From Petrolisthes cinctipes (lineage: Eukaryota; Arthropoda; Malacostraca; Decapoda; Porcellanidae), in assembly GCA_033782935.1 (NCBI GenBank), contig JAWQEG010000377.1:186001-250000 (forward strand): a DNA stretch of 64,000 nt. Direction: 5' to 3'. Shown piece after piece: positions 12,207 through 23,987 of the stretch. A model generated the notes under the pieces. That model saw only the letters and a program-made list of their open reading frames with translations, made no database searches and was not told where the DNA came from. Numbering within the stretch: the stretch's first letter is position 1; every line of letters starts with the position of its first letter. The translations under genes and the position numbers were made by a program.

Positions 12207-13539
12207 AAATCGATATTTTAGATGCCAAAAAGTTGATATCTCAAATTCAGTCACAAAACGCCCGAAAATTCGATATTTATGGGTCCCAGAAGGGATCTGT
12301 ACATGCCTACTCCGTGTTAGAGTATTTTCAAAATACAGCCCAAAAACATACTGAAAATCGATCTTTTAGGTGCCCAAAAGTCGATATGTGCATGCATCTT
12401 CTGTACCCGTTTATATCTCAAATTCTGGCCCTAAACACCCGAAAATTCGATATTTTGGGGTCCCAGAAGCGATCTGTACATGCCTACTCAGTGCTAGATT
12501 GTTTTCAAAATATAGGCTGAAAACATGCTCAAAATCGATATTTTAGTTGCCCAAAATTCGATATGTGCATTCATCTTCTGTACCCGTTTATATCTCAAAT
12601 TCAGGCTCAAAACACCCGAAAATTCAATATTTTGGGGTCCCAGAAGCAATCAGTACATGCCTACTCAGTGCTAGAATATTTTCAAAATATAGGCTAAAAA
12701 CATGCTAAAAATCGATATTTTAGGTGCCAAAAAGTCGATATCTCAAATTAAGGCCCAAAACACCCGAAAATTCGATATTTTGTGGTCCCAGAAGCAATCT
12801 GTACATGCCTACTCTGTGTAAAAGTATTTTCAAAATACAAGCCCAAAACATGCTCAAAATCGATGTTTTAGGTGCCCAAATGTCGATATGTGCATGCATC
12901 TTCAGTACCCGTTTATATCTCAAATTCAGGCTGAAAACACCCGAAAATTCGATATTTTGGGGTCCCAGAAGCGATCTGTACATGCCTACTCTGTGTTAGA
13001 GTATTTTCAAAATACATGCTTAAAACATGCTGAAAATCGATATTTTAGATGCCCAAAGTCAATATGTGCATGTATCTTCTGTACCCGTTTATATCTCAAA
13101 TTCAGGCTCAAAACACCCGGAAATTCAATATTGTGGGGTCCCAGAAGCAATCTGTACATGCCTACTCAGTGCTAGAATATTTTCAAAATATAGGCTAAAA
13201 ACATGCTAAAAATTGATATTTTAGGTGCCAAAAAGTCGATATCTCAAATTCAGTCCCAAAACACCCGAAAATTCAATATTTATGGGTCCCAGAAGGGATC
13301 TGTACATGCCTACTCCGTGTTAGAGTATTTTCAAAAACATACTGAAAATCGATCTTTTAGGTGCCCAAAAGTCGATATGTGCATGCATCTTCTGTACCCG
13401 TTTATATCTCAAATTCTGGCTCTAAACACCCGAAAATTCAATATTTTGGGGTCCCAGAAGCGATCTGTACATGCCTACTCCGTGTTAGAGTATTTTCATA
13501 ATTCAGGCCAAAAACATGCTGAAAATCGATATTTTTGGT
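12207..13539. repeat. Mosaic satellite with single-copy variants
   Basis: Monomers here have no obvious block-scale copy nearby. Private marks include GATATTTTGTGGTCCC (12775), GTGTAAAAGTATTTTC (12820) and a shortened CAAAAACATACTG junction at about 13333 that has lost roughly 9 bp of the usual ATACAGCCCAAAAACATAC. A minus-strand open stretch at 12720-12983 exists but is read from the same repeat and is not a gene. Confidence 0.7.
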
Positions 13540-16175
13540 GCCCAAAGTCAATATGTGTATGCATCTTCCATACTCGTTTATATCTCAAATTCAGGCTCAA
13601 AACACCCGAAAATTCGATATTTTGGGGTCCCAGAAGCGATCTGTACATGCCTACTCAATGCTAGAATGTTTTCAAAATATAGGCTCAAAACATGCTGAAA
13701 ATCGATATTTTAGGTGCCCAAAAGTCGATATGTGCATGCATCTTCTGTACTCGTTTATATCTCAAATTCAGGCTCAAAACACCCGAAAATTCGATATTTT
13801 GGGGTCCCAGAAGCGATCTGTTCATGCCTACTCAGTGCTAGAATATTTTCAAAATATAGGCTCAAAACATGTTAAAAATCTATATTTTAGGTGCGTAAAG
13901 GCGATATCTCAAATTAAGGCCCAAAACACCCGATAACTCGATATTTAATGGTCCCAGAAGCGATCTGTACATGCCTACTTCGTTTTAGAGTATTTTCAAA
14001 ATACAGGCCAAAAACATACTGAAAATCGGTCTTTTAAGTGCCCAAAAGTCGATATGTGCATGCATCTTCTGTACCCATTTATATCTCAAATTCTGGCCCT
14101 AAACACCCGAAAATACAATATTTTTGGGTCCCAGAAACGATCTGTACTCAGTGCTAGAATGTTTTCAAAATATAGGCTGAAAACATGCTCAAAATCGATA
14201 TTTTAGTTGCCCAAATTTCGATATGTGCATTTATCTTCTGTACCCGTTTATATCTCAAATTCAGGCTCAAAACACCCGAAAATTCAATATTTTGGGGTCC
14301 CAGAAGTAATCAGTACATGCCTACTCAGTGCTAGAATATTTTCAAAATATAGGCTAAAAACATGATAAAAATCGATATTTTAGGTGCCAAAAAGTTGATA
14401 TCTCAAATTAAGGCCCAAAACAACCGAAAATTCGATATTTTTGGGTCCCAGAAGCGATCTGTACATGCCTACTCAGTGCTAGAATATTTTCAAAATATAG
14501 GCTCAAAACATGCTCAAAATCGATATTTTAGGTGCGGAAAGGCGATATCTCAAATTAAGGCCCAAAACACCCGAAAATTCGATATTTAGGGGTCTCAGAA
14601 GCGATCTGTACATGCCTACTCCGTGTTAGAGTATTTTCAAAATTCAGGCCAAAAACATGCTCAAAATCGATGTTTTAGGTGCCAAAAAGTCGATATGTGC
14701 ATGCATCTTCAGTACCCGTTTATATCTCAAATTCAGGCTCAAAACACCCGAAAAATCGATATTTTGGGGTCCCAGAAGCGATCTGTACATTCCTACTCCG
14801 TGTTAGAGTATTTTCAAAATACAGGCCCAAAACATGCTGAAAATCGATATTTTAGATGCCCAAAGTCAATATGTGTATGCATCTTCCATACTCGTTTATA
14901 TCTCAAATTCAGGCTCAAAACACCCGAAAATTCGATATTTTGGGGTCCCAGAAGCGATCTGTACATGCCTACTCAATGCTAGAATGTTTTCAAAATATAG
15001 GCTCAAAACATGCTGAAAATCGATATTTTAGGTGCCCAAAAGTCGATATGTGCATGCATCTTCTGTACTCGTTTATATCTCAAATTCAGGCTCAAAACAC
15101 CCGAAAATTCGATATTTTGGGGTCCCAGAAGCGATCTGTTCATGCCTACTCAGTGCTAGAATATTTTCAAAATATAGGCTCAAAACATGTTAAAAATCTA
15201 TATTTTAGGTGCGTAAAGGCGATATCTCAAATTAAGGCCCAAAACACCCGATAACTCGATATTTAATGGTCCCAGAAGCGATCTGTACATGCCTACTTCG
15301 TTTTAGAGTATTTTCAAAATACAGGCCAAAAACACACTGAAAATCGGTCTTTTAAGTGCCCAAAAGTCGATATGTGCATGCATCTTCTGTACCCATTTAT
15401 ATCTCAAATTCTGGCCCTAAACACCCGAAAATACAATATTTTTGGGTCCCAGAAACGATCTGTACTCAGTGCTAGAATGTTTTCAAAATATAGGCTGAAA
15501 ACATGCTCAAAATCGATATTTTAGTTGCCCAAATTTCGATATGTGCATTTATCTTCTGTACCCGTTTATATCTCAAATTCAGGCTCAAAACACCCGAAAA
15601 TTCAATATTTTGGGGTCCCAGAAGTAATCAGTACATGCCTACTCAGTGCTAGAATATTTTCAAAATATAGGCTAAAAACATGATAAAAATCGATATTTTA
15701 GGTGCCAAAAAGTTGATATCTCAAATTAAGGCCCAAAACAACCGAAAATTCGATATTTTTGGGTCCCAGAAGCGATCTGTACATGCCTACTCAGTGCTAG
15801 AATATTTTCAAAATATAGGCTCAAAACATGCTCAAAATCGATATTTTAGGTGCGTAAAGGCGATATCTCAAATTAAGGCCCAAAACACCCGAAAATTCGA
15901 TATTTAGGGGTCTCAGAAGCGATCTGTACATGCCTACTCCGTGTTAGAGTATTTTCAAAATTCAGGCCAAAAACATGCTCAAAATCGATGTTTTAGGTGC
16001 CAAAAAGTCGATATGTGCATGCATCTTCAGTACCCGTTTATATCTCAAATTCAGGCTCAAAACACCCGAAAAATCGATATTTTGGGGTCCCAGAAGCGAT
16101 CTGTACATTCCTACTCCGTGTTAGAGTATTTTCAAAATACAGGCCCAAAACATGCTGAAAATCGATATTTTAGAT
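13540..16175. repeat. Tandem duplication, 1,318-bp unit, two near-identical copies
   Basis: Copy 1 is about 13540-14857 and copy 2 about 14858-16175, directly adjacent. The joint lies inside the homologous GATGCCC/GGTGCCC motif, so the monomer register is kept. Equivalent points are 14362/15680 and 14623/15941. I saw few differences: AACATACTG (14016) against AACACACTG (15334), and GTGCGGAAAGG (14531) against GTGCGTAAAGG (15849). Both copies contain GATAACTCGATATTTAATGG and the 8-bp-deleted GATCTGTACTCAGTGC. Confidence 0.9.
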
Positions 16176-16446
16176 GCCCAAAGTCAATATGTGCATATAT
16201 CTTCTGTACCCGTTTATATCTCAAATTCAGGCTCAAAACACCCGAAAATTCAATATTTTCGGTTCCCAGAAGCAATCTGTACATGCCTACTCAGTGCTAG
16301 AATATTTTCAAAATAAAGGCTAAAAACATGCTAAAAATCGATATTTTAGGTACCAAAAAGTCGATATCTCAAATTAAGGCCCAAAACACCCGAAAATTCG
16401 ATATTTAGGGGTCCCAGAAGCGATCTGTACATGCCTACTCAGTGCT

Positions 16447-19400
16447 AGAATGCTTTCAAAATATAGGCTTAAAACATGCTCAAAATCGATGTTTTAGGTG
16501 CCAAAAAGTCGATATGTGCATGCATCATCAGTTTATATCTCAAATTCAGGCTCAAAGCACCCGAAAAATCGATATTTTGGGGTCCCAGAAGCGATCTGTA
16601 CATGCCTACTCCGTGTTAGAGTATTTTCAAAATACATGCCCAAAACATGCTGAAAATCGATATTTTAGATGCCCAAAGTCAATATGTGCATGTATCTTCT
16701 GTACCCGTTTATATCTCAAATTCAGGCTCAAAACACCCGAAAATTCGATATTTTGGGGTCCCAGAAGCAATCTCTACATGCCTACTCAGTGCTAGAATAT
16801 TTTCAAAATATAGGCTAAAAACATGCTAAAAATCGATATTTTTGGTGCCAAAAAGTCGATATCTCAAATTAAGGCCCAAAACACCCGAAAATTCGATATT
16901 TAGGGGTCCCAGAAGCGATCTGTACATGCCTACTCAGTGCTAGAATGTTTTCAAAATATAGGCTCAAAACATGCTCAAAATCGATATTTTAGGTGCCCAA
17001 TAGTCGATATGTGCATGCATCTTCTGTACTAGTTTATATCTCAAATTCAAGCTCAAAACACACGAAAATTCGATATTTAGGGGTCTCAGAAGTGATCGGT
17101 ACATGCCTACTCAGTGCTAGAATATTTTCAAAACATAGGCTCAAAACATGCTAAAAATCGATATTTTAGGTGCCAAAAAGTCGATATCTCAAATTCAGGC
17201 CCAAAACACCCGAAAATTCGATATTTTGGGGTCCCAGAAGCGATCTATACATGCCTACTCCGTGTTAGAGTATTTTCAAAATACAGGCCCAAAACATGCT
17301 GAAAATCGATGTTTTAGATGCCGAAAGTCAATATGTGCATGTATCTTCTGTACCCGTTTATATCTCAAATTCAGGCTCAAAACACCCGAAAATTCAAAAT
17401 TTTGGGGTACCAGAAGCAATCTGTACATGCCTACTCAGTGCTAGAATATTTTCAAAATATAGGCTAAAAACATGCTAAAAATCGATATTTTACGTGCCAA
17501 AAAGTCGATATCTCAAATTCAGTGCCAAAACACCCGAAAATTCGATATTTATGGGTCCCAGAAGGGATCTGTACATGGCTACTCCGATTTAGAGTATTTT
17601 CAAAATACAGCCCCAAAACATGCTGAAAATCGATCTTTTAGATGCCCAAAAGTCGATATGTGCATGTATCTTCTGTACCCGTTTATATCTCAAATTCAGG
17701 CCCTAAACACCCGAAAATTCTATATTTATGGGTCCCAGAAGCGATCTGTACATGCCTACTCAGTGTTATAGTATTTTCAAAATACAGGCCAATAACATAC
17801 TGAAAATCGATCTTTTAGGTGCCCAAAAGTCGATATGTGTATGCATCTTCTGTACCCGTTTATATCTCAAATTCTGGCCCTAAACACCCGAAAATTCGAT
17901 ATTTTTGGGTCCCAGAAGCGATCTGTACATGCCTACTCAGTGCTAGAATGTTTTCAAAATATAGGCTCAAAACATGCTCAAAATCGATATTTTAGATGCC
18001 CAAAGTCAATATGTGCATGTATCTTCTGTTCCCGTTTATATCTCAAATTTAGGCTCAAAACACCCGAAAATTCAATATTTTGGGGTCCAGAAGCAATCTG
18101 TACATGCCTACTCAGTGCTAGAATATTTTCAAAATATAGGCTAAAAACATGCTAAAAATCGATATTTTAGGTGCCAATAAGTCGAAATCTCAAATTCAGT
18201 CACAAAACACCCGAAAATTCGATATTTATGGGTCCCAGAAGGGATCTGTACATGCCTACTCCGTGTTAGAATGCTTTCAAAATATAGGCTTAAAACATGC
18301 TCAAAATCGATGTTTTAGGTGCCAAAAAGTCGATATGTGCATGCATCATCAGTTTATATCTCAAATTCAGGCTCAAAGCACCCGAAAAATCGATATTTTG
18401 GGGTCCCAGAAGCGATCTGTACATGCCTACTCCGTGTTAGAGTATTTTCAAAATACATGCCCAAAACATGCTGAAAATCGATATTTTAGATGCCCAAAGT
18501 CAATATGTGCATGTATCTTCTGTACCCGTTTATATCTCAAATTCAGGCTCAAAACACCCGAAAATTCGATATTTTGGGGTCCCAGAAGCAATCTCTACAT
18601 GCCTACTCAGTGCTAGAATATTTTCAAAATATAGGCTAAAAACATGCTAAAAATCGATATTTTTGGTGCCAAAAAGTCGATATCTCAAATTAAGGCCCAA
18701 AACACCCGAAAATTCGATATTTAGGGGTCCCAGAAGCGATCTGTACATGCCTACTCAGTGCTAGAATGTTTTCAAAATATAGGCTCAAAACATGCTCAAA
18801 ATCGATATTTTAGGTGCCCAATAGTCGATATGTGCATGCATCTTCTGTACTAGTTTATATCTCAAATTCAAGCTCAAAACACACGAAAATTCGATATTTA
18901 GGGGTCTCAGAAGTGATCGGTACATGCCTACTCAGTGCTAGAATATTTTCAAAACATAGGCTCAAAACATGCTAAAAATCGATATTTTAGGTGCCAAAAA
19001 GTCGATATCTCAAATTCAGGCCCAAAACACCCGAAAATTCGATATTTTGGGGTCCCAGAAGCGATCTATACATGCCTACTCCGTGTTAGAGTATTTTCAA
19101 AATACAGGCCCAAAACATGCTGAAAATCGATGTTTTAGATGCCGAAAGTCAATATCTGCATGTATCTTCTGTACCCGTTTATATCTCAAATTCAGGCTCA
19201 AAACACCCGAAAATTCAAAATTTTGGGGTACCAGAAGCAATCTGTACATGCCTACTCAGTGCTAGAATATTTTCAAAATATAGGCTAAAAACATGCTAAA
19301 AATCGATATTTTACGTGCCAAAAAGTCGATATCTCAAATTCAGTGCCAAAACACCCGAAAATTCGATATTTATGGGTCCCAGAAGGGATCTGTACATGGC

Positions 19401-20088
19401 TACTCCGATTTAGAGTATTTTCAAAATACAGCCCCAAAACATGCTGAAAATCGATCTTTTAGATGCCCAAAAGTCGATATGTGAATGTATCTTCTGTACC
19501 CGTTTATATCTCAAATTCAGGCCCTAAACACCCGAAAATTCTATATTTATGGGTCCCAGAAGCGATCTGTACATGCCTACTCAGTGTTATAGTATTTTCA
19601 AAATACAGGCCAATAACATACTGAAAATCGATCTTTTAGGTGCCCAAAAGTCGATATGTGTATGCATCTTCTGTACCCGTTTATATCTCAAATTCTGGCC
19701 CTAAACACCCGAAAATTCGATATTTTTGGGTCCCAGAAGCGATCTGTACATGCCTACTCAGTGCTAGAATGTTTTCAAAATATAGGCTCAAAACATGCTC
19801 AAAATCGATATTTTAGATGCCCAAAGTCAATATGTGCATGTATCTTCTGTTCCCGTTTATATCTCAAATTTAGGCTCAAAACACCCGAAAATTCAATATT
19901 TTGGGGTCCAGAAGCAATCTGTACATGCCTACTCAGTGCTAGAATATTTTCAAAATATAGGCTAAAAACATGCTAAAAATCGATATTTTAGGTGCCAATA
20001 AGTCGAAATCTCAAATTCAGTCACAAAACACCCGAAAATTCGATATTTATGGGTCCCAGAAGGGATCTGTACATGCCTACTCCGTGTT
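16447..20088. repeat. Tandem duplication, 1,821-bp unit, two near-identical copies
   Basis: Copy 1 is about 16447-18267 and copy 2 about 18268-20088. Equivalent points are 16647/18468, 17114/18935, 17148/18969 and 17835/19656. The junction at 18268 joins CCGTGTTAGA of one monomer type to ATGCTTTC of another in register, as expected from unequal exchange between monomers. Substitutions seen are ATATGTGCATG/ATATCTGCATG (17330/19151) and ATATGTGCATG/ATATGTGAATG (17656/19477). Both copies share the 6-bp loss CATCATCAGTTTATATC (16522 and 18346) and GGGGTCCAGAAGC with one C missing (18084 and 19905). Confidence 0.9.
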
Positions 20089-22985
20089 AGAGTATTTTCA
20101 AAATACAGCCCAAAAACATACTGAAAATCGATCTTTTAGGTGCCCAAAAGTCGATATGTGCATGCATCTTCTGTACCCGTTTATATCTCAAATTCTGGCC
20201 CTAAACACCCGATTATTCGATATTTTGGGGTCCCAGAAGCGATCTGTACATGCCTACTCCGTGTTGGAGTATTTTCAAAATTCAGGCCCAAAACATGCTC
20301 AAAATCGATATTTTAGGTGCCCAAAAGTCGATATGTGCATGCATCTTTTGTACTCGTTTATATCTCAAATTCAGGCTCAAAACACCCGAAAATTCCATAT
20401 TTTGGGGTCCCAGAAGCAATCTGTACATGTCTACTCAGTGCTAGAATATTTTCAAAATATAGGCTAAAAACATGCTAAAAATCGATATTTTAGGTGCCAA
20501 AAAGTCGATATATCAAATTAAGGCCCAAAACACACGAAAATTCGATATTTAGGGGTCCCAGAAGCGATCTGTACATGCCTACTCCGTGTTAGAGTATTTT
20601 CAAAATACAGGCCAAAAACATACTGAAAATCGATCTTTTAGGTGCCCAAAAGTCGATATGTGCATGCATCTTCTGTACCCGTTTATATCTCAAATTCAGG
20701 CCCTAAACACCCGAAAATTCGATATTTTTGGGTCCCAGAAGCGATCTGTACATGCCTACTCAGTGCTAGAATGTTTTCAAAATATAGGCTCAAAACATGC
20801 TCAAAATCGATATTTCAGGTGCGTAAAGGCGATATCTCAAATTCAGGCCCAAAACACCCGAAAATTCGATATTTAGGGGTCCCAGAAGCGATCTGTACAT
20901 GCCTACTCCGTGTTAGAGTATTTTCAAAATACAGGCCAAAAACATGCTGAAAATCGATATTTTTGGTGCCCAAAGTCAATATGTGTATGCATCTTCTGTA
21001 CTCGTTTATATCTCAAATTCAAGCTCAAAACACCCGAAAATTCGATATTTTGGGGTCCCAGAAGCGATCTGTACATGCCTACTCAGTGCTAGAATATTTT
21101 CAAAATATAGGCTAAAAACATGATAAAAATCGATATTTTACGTGCCAAAAAGTCGATATCTCAAATTAAGGCCCAAAACACCCGAAAATTCGATATTTAG
21201 GGGTCCGTGTTAGAGTATTTTCAAAATACAGGCCCAAAACATGCTCAAAATCGATGTTTTAGGTGCCAAAAAGTCGATTTGTGAATGCACTTTCAGTACC
21301 CGTTTATATCTCAAATTCAGGCTCAAAACAACCGAAAATTCGATATTTTGGGGTCAAAGGAGCGATCTGTACATGCCTACTCCGTGTTAGAGTATTTTCA
21401 AAATACATGCCCAAAACATGCTGAAAATCGATATTTTAGATGCCCAAAGTCAATATGTGCATGTATCTTCTGTACCCGTTTATATCTCAAATTCAGGCCC
21501 TAAACACCCGAAAATTCTATATTTATGGGTCCCAGAAGCGATCTGTACATGCCTACTCAGTGTTATAGTATTTTCAAAATACAGGCCAATAACATACTGA
21601 AAATCGATCTTTTAGGTGCCCAAAAGTCGATATGTGTATGCATCTTCTGTACCCGTTTATATCTCAAATTCTGGCCCTAAACACCCGAAAATTCGATATT
21701 TTTGGGTCACAGAAGCGATCTGTACATGCCTACTCAGTGCTAGAATGTTTTCAAAATATAGGCTCAAAACATGCTCAAAATCGATATTTTTGATGCCCAA
21801 AAGTCGCTATGTGCATGCATCTTTTGTACTCGTTTATATCTCAAATTCAAGGTCAAAACACCCGAAAATTCGGTATTTTGGGGTCCCAGAAGCGATCTGT
21901 ACATGCCTACTCCGTGTTAGAGTATTTTCAAAATAAATGCCCAAAACATGCTGAAAATCGATATTTTAGATGCCCAAAGTCAATATGTGCATGTATCTTC
22001 TGTACCCGTTTACATCTCAAATTCAGGCTCAAAACACCCGAAAACTCAATATTTTGGGGTCCCAGAAGCAATCTGTACATGCCTACTCGGTGCTAGAATA
22101 TTTTCAAAATATAGGCTAAAAACATGCTAAAAATCGATATTTTAGGTGCCAAAAAGTCGATATCTCAAATTAAGGCTCAAAACACCCGAAAATTCGATAT
22201 TTATGGGTCCCAGATGCGATCTGTACATGCCTACTCAGTGCTAGAATGTTTTCAAAATATAGGCTCAAAACATGCTCAAAATCAATATTTTAGGTGCCCA
22301 AAAGTCGATATGTGCATGCATCTTCTGTACTCGTTTATATCTCAAATTCAAGCTCAAAACACCCGAAAATTCGAAATTTTGGGGTCCCAGAAGCGATCTG
22401 TACATGCCTACTCAGTGCTAGTATATTTTTAAAATATAGGCTCAAAACATGCTAAAAATCGATATTTTAGGTGCGTAAAGGCGATATCTCAAATTCAGGC
22501 CCAAAACATTCGAAAATTCGATATTTTGGGGTCCAAGAAGCGATCTGTACATGCCTACTCCGTATTAGAGTATTTTCAAAATACAGGCCCAAAACATGCT
22601 GAAAATCGATATTTTAGATGCCCAAAGTCAATATGTGCATGCATCTTCTGTACCCGTTTATATCTCAAATTCTGGCCCTAAACACCCGAAAATTCGATAT
22701 TTTGGGGTCCCAGAAGCGATCTGTACATGCCTACTCCGTGTTAGAGTATTTTCAAAATTCAGGCCCAAAACATGCTGAAAATCGATATTTTTGGTGCCCA
22801 AAGTCAATATGTGCATGTATCTTCTGTACCCGTTTATATCTCAAATTCAGGGTCAAAACACCCGAAAATTCAATATTTTTGGGTCCCAGAAGCAATCTGT
22901 ACATGCCTACTCAGTGCTAGAATATTTTCAAAATATAGGCTAAAAACATGCTAAAAATCGATCTTTTAGGTGCCAAAAAGTCGAT
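20089..22985. repeat. Mosaic transition zone between the two territories
   Basis: Left-type and right-type markers are mixed. The last ATTAAGG start (about 22165) and the last S' end (about 22470) lie here, and right-type CAGTCCC starts begin at 22986. A 27-bp deletion at about 21206 (GGGGTCCGTGTTAGAG) removes CAGAAGC through CTACTCC; a TCC at each edge of the lost piece is kept once. A GGGTCAAAGGAGCG variant (21352) is private. Apart from the satellite, nothing is seen. Confidence 0.75.
21492..21790. repeat. Third, dispersed copy of part of the 1,821-bp unit
   Basis: A block of about 300 bp matching 17692-17990 and 19513-19811. Shared marks are TCAGGCCCTAAACACC, AAAATTCTATATTTATGGG, CAGTGTTATAGTATTTTC, CAGGCCAATAACATACTG and ATATGTGTATGCATC in the same order. 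It lies about 1.4 kb beyond the tandem pair, so it is not a simple third tandem unit. Confidence 0.8.
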
Positions 22986-23072
22986 ATCTCAAATTCAGTC
23001 CCAAAACACCCGAAAATTCGATATTTTGGGGTCCCAGAAGCGATCTGTACATGCCTACTCCGTGTTAGAGTA
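22986..23072 (+). repeat. Subunit 1 of the long monomer (87 bp)
   Basis: First half of the reference L monomer. It aligns to the second half (23073-23162). Shared blocks in order are TCAAA, CAGGC-CAAAACA (in consensus copies), GAAAA, TCGATATTTT, a G-rich/CCC junction, CGAT, TGT and CATGC. By hand about 64 of 86 aligned positions of the consensus halves match, with three or four one-base gaps. The half carries TTCGAT where subunit 2 carries ATCGAT. Confidence 0.85.
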
Positions 23073-23162
23073 TTTTCAAAATACATGCTCAAAACATACT
23101 GAAAATCGATCTTTTAGGTGCACAAAAGTCGATATGTGCATGCATCTTCAGTACCCGTTTAT
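23073..23162 (+). repeat. Subunit 2 of the long monomer (90 bp)
   Basis: Second half of the reference L monomer, homologous to subunit 1. It opens with the TATTTTCAAAATA dyad spanning the subunit boundary and contains ATCGAT, then the GCATGCATCTTC region that is absent from S and S' monomers. The short monomers are thus a full subunit 1 plus a subunit 2 truncated by 29 bp at its 3' end. Confidence 0.85.
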
Positions 23163-23338
23163 ATCTCAAATTCAGGCTCAAAACACCCGAAAATTCAATA
23201 TTTTGGGGTCCCAGAAGCAATCTGTACATGCCTACTCAGTGTTAGAGTATTTTCAAAATACAGGCCCAAAACATGCTGAAAATCGATATTTTAGATGCCC
23301 AAAGTCAATATGTGCATGTAGCTTCTGTACCCGTTTAT
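23163..23338 (+). repeat. Reference long monomer L' (176 bp)
   Basis: Second monomer of the trimer. It is like L but has lost one A in the run that reads CCCAAAAGTCGAT in L and CCCAAAGTCAAT here, so it is 176 bp and shifts reading phase. The same region reads GATGTATCTTC rather than GATGCATCTTC-like forms of L, removing the GCATGC palindrome. The single-base loss is shared by most L' copies across the window, so it is an old subtype difference and not a recent error. Confidence 0.92.
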
Positions 23339-23486
23339 ATCTCAAATTCAGGCTCAAAACACCCGGAAATTCAATATTTTGGGGTCCCAGAAGCAATCTG
23401 TACATGCCTACACAGTGCTAGAATATTTTCAAAATATAGGCTAAAAACATGCTAAAAATCGACATTTTAGGTGCCAAAAAATCGAT
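23339..23486 (+). repeat. Reference short monomer S (148 bp)
   Basis: Third monomer of the trimer. It matches L until the GTCGAT or ATCGAT near its end, then passes directly into the next monomer's ATCTCAAATT. Compared with L it lacks 29 bp, the tail of subunit 2. In L the missing piece lies between two ATAT tetramers (CGATATGTG and TTTATATCTC), and only one ATAT remains in S. It usually contains GTGCTAGAATATTTTC, so one frame has a TAG stop. L + L' + S is 177 + 176 + 148 = 501. Confidence 0.93.
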
Positions 23487-23987
23487 ATCTCAAATTCAGT
23501 CCCAAAACACCCGAAAATTCGATATTTAGAGGTCCCAGAAGATATCTGTACATGCTTACTCCGTGTTAGAGTATTTTCAAAATACAGGCCAAAAACATAC
23601 TGAAAATCGATCTTTTAGGTGCCCAAAAGTCGATATGTGCATGCATCTTCTGTACCCGTTTATATCTCAAATTCTGGCCCTAAACACCCGAAAATTCGAT
23701 ATTTTGGGGTCCCAGAAGCGATCTGTACATGCCTACTCCGTGTTAGAGTATTTTCAAAATTCAGGCCCAAAACATGCTGAAAATCGATATTTTTGGTGCC
23801 CAAAGTCAATATGTGCATGTATCTTCTGTACCCGTTTATATCTCAAATTCAGGCTCAAAACACCCGAAAATTCAATATTTTGGGGTCCCAGAAGCAATCT
23901 GTACATGCCTACTCAGTGCTAGAATATTTTCAAAATATAGGCTAAAAACATGCTAAAAATCGATCTTTTAGGTGCCAAAAAGTCGAT
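23487..23987 (+). repeat. Trimer version b (501 bp)
   Basis: The alternate L-L'-S trimer: L 23487-23663, L' 23664-23839, S 23840-23987. It is marked by ACAGGCCAAAAACATACTG and GTGCCCAAAAGTC in L, by TTCTGGCCCTAAACACC at the start of L', and by ATATTTTTGGTGCCC with an AAAATTCAGG instead of AAAATACAGG in L'. It alternates with version a in several stretches, which doubles the period to 1,002 bp. Confidence 0.88.

Larger units (their letters stand above)
1..22500. repeat. Left territory: diverged mosaic satellite
   Basis: This third of the array uses the same monomers but in irregular order (for example L L S' L L L' S L S' from position 9). Three markers set it apart. The S' class, ending GTGCGTAAAGGCGAT, occurs at about 495, 1500, 2490, 9390, 10720, 13890, 15210, 15850, 20820 and last at about 22470. 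A near-identical GTGCGGAAAGGCGAT copy is at about 14530. Monomers after a short unit usually begin ATCTCAAATTAAGG, last seen at about 22165. The S units have GATATTTT where the right territory has GACATTTT. Local tandem duplications are embedded, but neighbouring monomers outside them differ more than on the right. Divergence was judged by eye. Confidence 0.85.
22986..23162 (+). repeat. Reference long monomer L (177 bp)
   Basis: First monomer of a clean trimer. It is phased on ATCTCAAATT and ends CCCGTTTAT before the next start at 23163. In the right territory its opening reads CAGTCCCAAAACACC, and its middle often reads GATATTTAGGGGTCC or TTAGAGGTCC, which puts a TAG stop in one frame. It contains an SphI-type GCATGC and a GTAC. 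The length, 59 codons, is a multiple of three. Confidence 0.93.
22986..23486 (+). repeat. Trimer version a (501 bp)
   Basis: One L-L'-S trimer. Version a is marked by ACATGCTCAAAACATACTG and GTGCACAAAAGTC in L and by ATATTTTAGATGCCC in L'. It recurs many times from about 23 to 63.6 kb. Its length of 167 codons keeps translation phase from trimer to trimer, although L' and S each shift phase within it. Confidence 0.88.

Noticed and set aside
12720..12983. Minus-strand open frames of 60 to 90 codons (also near 30073, 35902, 56394 and elsewhere)
   Set aside because: Antisense readings of ordinary monomers, appearing only where local variants remove stops; their sequences repeat with the array.
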